A stretch of 61,336 nt of DNA, from positions 1 through 61,336 of the forward strand of contig NZ_JASLGR010000045.1 in the NCBI RefSeq assembly GCF_030150155.1, given 5' to 3'. The translations under genes were made by a program, and so were the position numbers. Below the pieces are notes generated by a model, which was not told the origin of the DNA, did not search any database, and worked only from the letters and a program-made list of their open reading frames with translations. This stretch comes from Nocardioides sp. (GTDB taxonomy: Bacteria; Actinomycetota; Actinomycetes; Propionibacteriales; Nocardioidaceae). Below, piece by piece: positions 59,928 to 61,336 of the stretch; position 1 is the first letter of the stretch; the number at the start of each line of letters is the position of its first letter.

Positions 59928-61336
59928 TGCGCACCGTCATCGTCGCCTCGCTGCGCCACCATCGGCGCCGCTACGTCGCCTCGGCACTGGCCGTGCTGAT
60001 CGGCGTCGCCTTCATCGTCGCGGTCAACGGGCTGGCCGGGGCGCTGCGCAACGGGATGACCGCCGACGTGGGACGGCCCTTCGCCGGCGCCGGGTACGTC
60101 GTCGACAACCCCACCCCGGCCGAGGCGACGAAGGCCGTCGCGGCCCTCAAGGCCGCCGGGGGCTCGGCCACCACGGTGTGGAGCGGCTGGACCGGAGGAC
60201 GGAGCAACGGCAGCGGGCTCTCCGACCTCACCGTCAGCACCGTCGCCGACACCCCGCGGTTCCAGTGGCAGACCCTGACCGCGGGGCGGATGCCCGAGCG
60301 CGACGGCGAGGCCCTGATCAGCAAGCGCGCCTCCGTCGCCCGGCACCTCAGCATCGGGCAGAGCCTCCAGATCGGGGGCGGGGCCCAGGCGGTCACCGTC
60401 CGTGTCGTCGGGATCGCGCACGACACGTCGTACGGCGGCGCCGACGTCTCCCTGCGCCCCGATGACGCCGAGCACACTGGTGCGCTCGCGATCAGCTACG
60501 TCCTCGCCGACGGGGCCAGGTCGGCGGTTCCGGCGGGGCTGAGCGTGTACAGCCACGACGCCTACGTCGCGAAGGTCCAGGCCGGGATCACCCGGGGCGT
60601 GGACATCATCGCGATGCTGGTGAGCATCTTCGCCGCGATCGCCCTGGGGGTGGCGATCCTGGTGATCACCAACACCTTCGCGATCCTCTTCGCCCAGCGC
60701 ACCCGTGACTTCGCCCTGCTGCGCTGTGTCGGGGTCACCCGTGCCCAGCTGCGCCGCTCGGTGCGCCTGGAGGCGTTCGTGCTGGGCCTGGTCTCCGCCG
60801 TCCTCGGCGCCCTCGTCGGGGTGCTGGTGGCGGTCGGTGCCGCCGGCCTGCTCGGCCTGTGGGTCGACACCCTGGGCAGTGCCGCCTTCCAGCCGTCGTG
60901 GGTGATCGGTGCCGTCGTGATCGGCGTCGCCGTCACGGTCGCGGCGGCGTGGCTCCCGACCCGGGCGGTCACCCGGATCACGCCGCTGGCGGCGCTGGCG
61001 CCCTCGGGAGCGATCTCGGCACGCTCCCGGGTCGGCGTCGCCCGCCTCGTCGGAGGGGTGGTCACGCTGCTGGCCGGCGTCGGTGCGCTCTGCGGGATCG
61101 TCGCCGCCGCCCGCGGCCCGCACCCGTCGACCGCCCTGCTCCCGGCGATGTTCGGTGCCGGTGCGCTCACCTTCGCCGGCGTCCTGCTGGTCGGGCCGTT
61201 CCTGGTGCCCGCTGTGGTGAAGGCCGCGGCCCGACTGGTCACCGGTGGCCGTCGGGGGATGGTCGGTCGGCTGGCCGCAGGCAACGCGGTGCGCAACCCG
61301 CGGCGTACGGCGACCACCGCCGCCTCCCTGATGGTC
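59927..61336 (+). CDS. ABC transporter permease, FtsX family (cut by window end)
   Basis: The frame from the ATG at 59927 (one base overlap with the ATPase stop; an in-frame GTG lies one codon earlier) stays open to the right edge, 470 codons. N-terminal helix YVASALAVLIGVAFIVAVN, an extracytoplasmic domain to about residue 220, then helices including IFAAIALGVAILVITNTFAI and the FtsX motif RTRDFALLRCVGVTRAQLR. The second half begins GNAVRNPRRTATTAASLMV at the window end, so a duplicated FtsX protein of about 840 residues is expected. Confidence 0.92.

Overview
The window is high-GC DNA, densely packed with genes, from an actinomycete. NucS mismatch repair, the GlgE route to alpha-glucan, a PadR/FtsX cassette, GTG starts, many four-base start/stop overlaps and several apparently leaderless genes all fit this. 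The gene set (MeaA, Ccr, MurL/MurD2, DUF2550 next to atpC) suggests Nocardioidaceae, close to Nocardioides. That family-level placement is an inference. The window reads as chromosomal backbone. I see no phage, plasmid or intact insertion sequence.

Layout. 1-2.7 kb: end of the ATP synthase operon (atpD fragment, a very short atpC), DUF2550, MFS exporter. 2.75-7.2 kb (minus strand): cobalamin adenosyltransferase and a PadR-controlled MacB-like ABC exporter. 7.3-21 kb: a dispersed set of genes for acetyl-CoA/butyryl-CoA conversion through the ethylmalonyl-CoA pathway: ethylmalonyl-CoA mutase (meaA), 3-hydroxyacyl-CoA dehydrogenase, crotonyl-CoA carboxylase/reductase (ccr), epimerase, acetyl-CoA acetyltransferase and the B12 chaperone GTPase meaB. 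Ferritin, nucS, an AI-2E family transporter and coiled-coil proteins are interspersed. 21-28.6 kb: CnoX-like protein, then a minus-strand glycogen operon glgX-glgE-glgB-nudix. 28.7-31 kb: etfBA. 31-36 kb: secreted PLD-like protein, proA, nadD-rsfS-gpgP, tRNA-Ala. 36-40 kb: O-acyltransferase, thioredoxin-reductase-like protein, XRE-cupin regulator, and a second identical tRNA-Ala. 40-45.8 kb: endonuclease/exonuclease/phosphatase protein, membrane-anchored L7/L12-like protein, two CorC-type transporters, secreted hydrolase. 46-49.2 kb: TetR/MMPL divergent pair. 49.3-52.7 kb: murL-murD2-plsC. 52.8-61.3 kb: LtrA, VOC protein, GntR/MFS pair, two-component system and a second ABC/FtsX exporter cut by the window end.

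The most interesting signals are regulatory. (1) A 16-bp palindrome GTTACT-N4-AGTAAC, perfect before meaA and ccr and degenerate before the thiolase/epimerase pair, the dehydrogenase and etfBA, appears to tie these scattered genes into one regulon. It usually overlaps the predicted promoter. (2) Three copies of TCCTCC-N4-GGAGGA flank a two-component system and the ABC operon behind it. One is centred about 42 bp before a predicted leaderless start, and two lie 31 bp apart. (3) The TetR, PadR and GntR genes each have clear palindromic candidate operators. The murL-murD2 pair indicates a glutamate-racemase-independent way of putting D-Glu into peptidoglycan.
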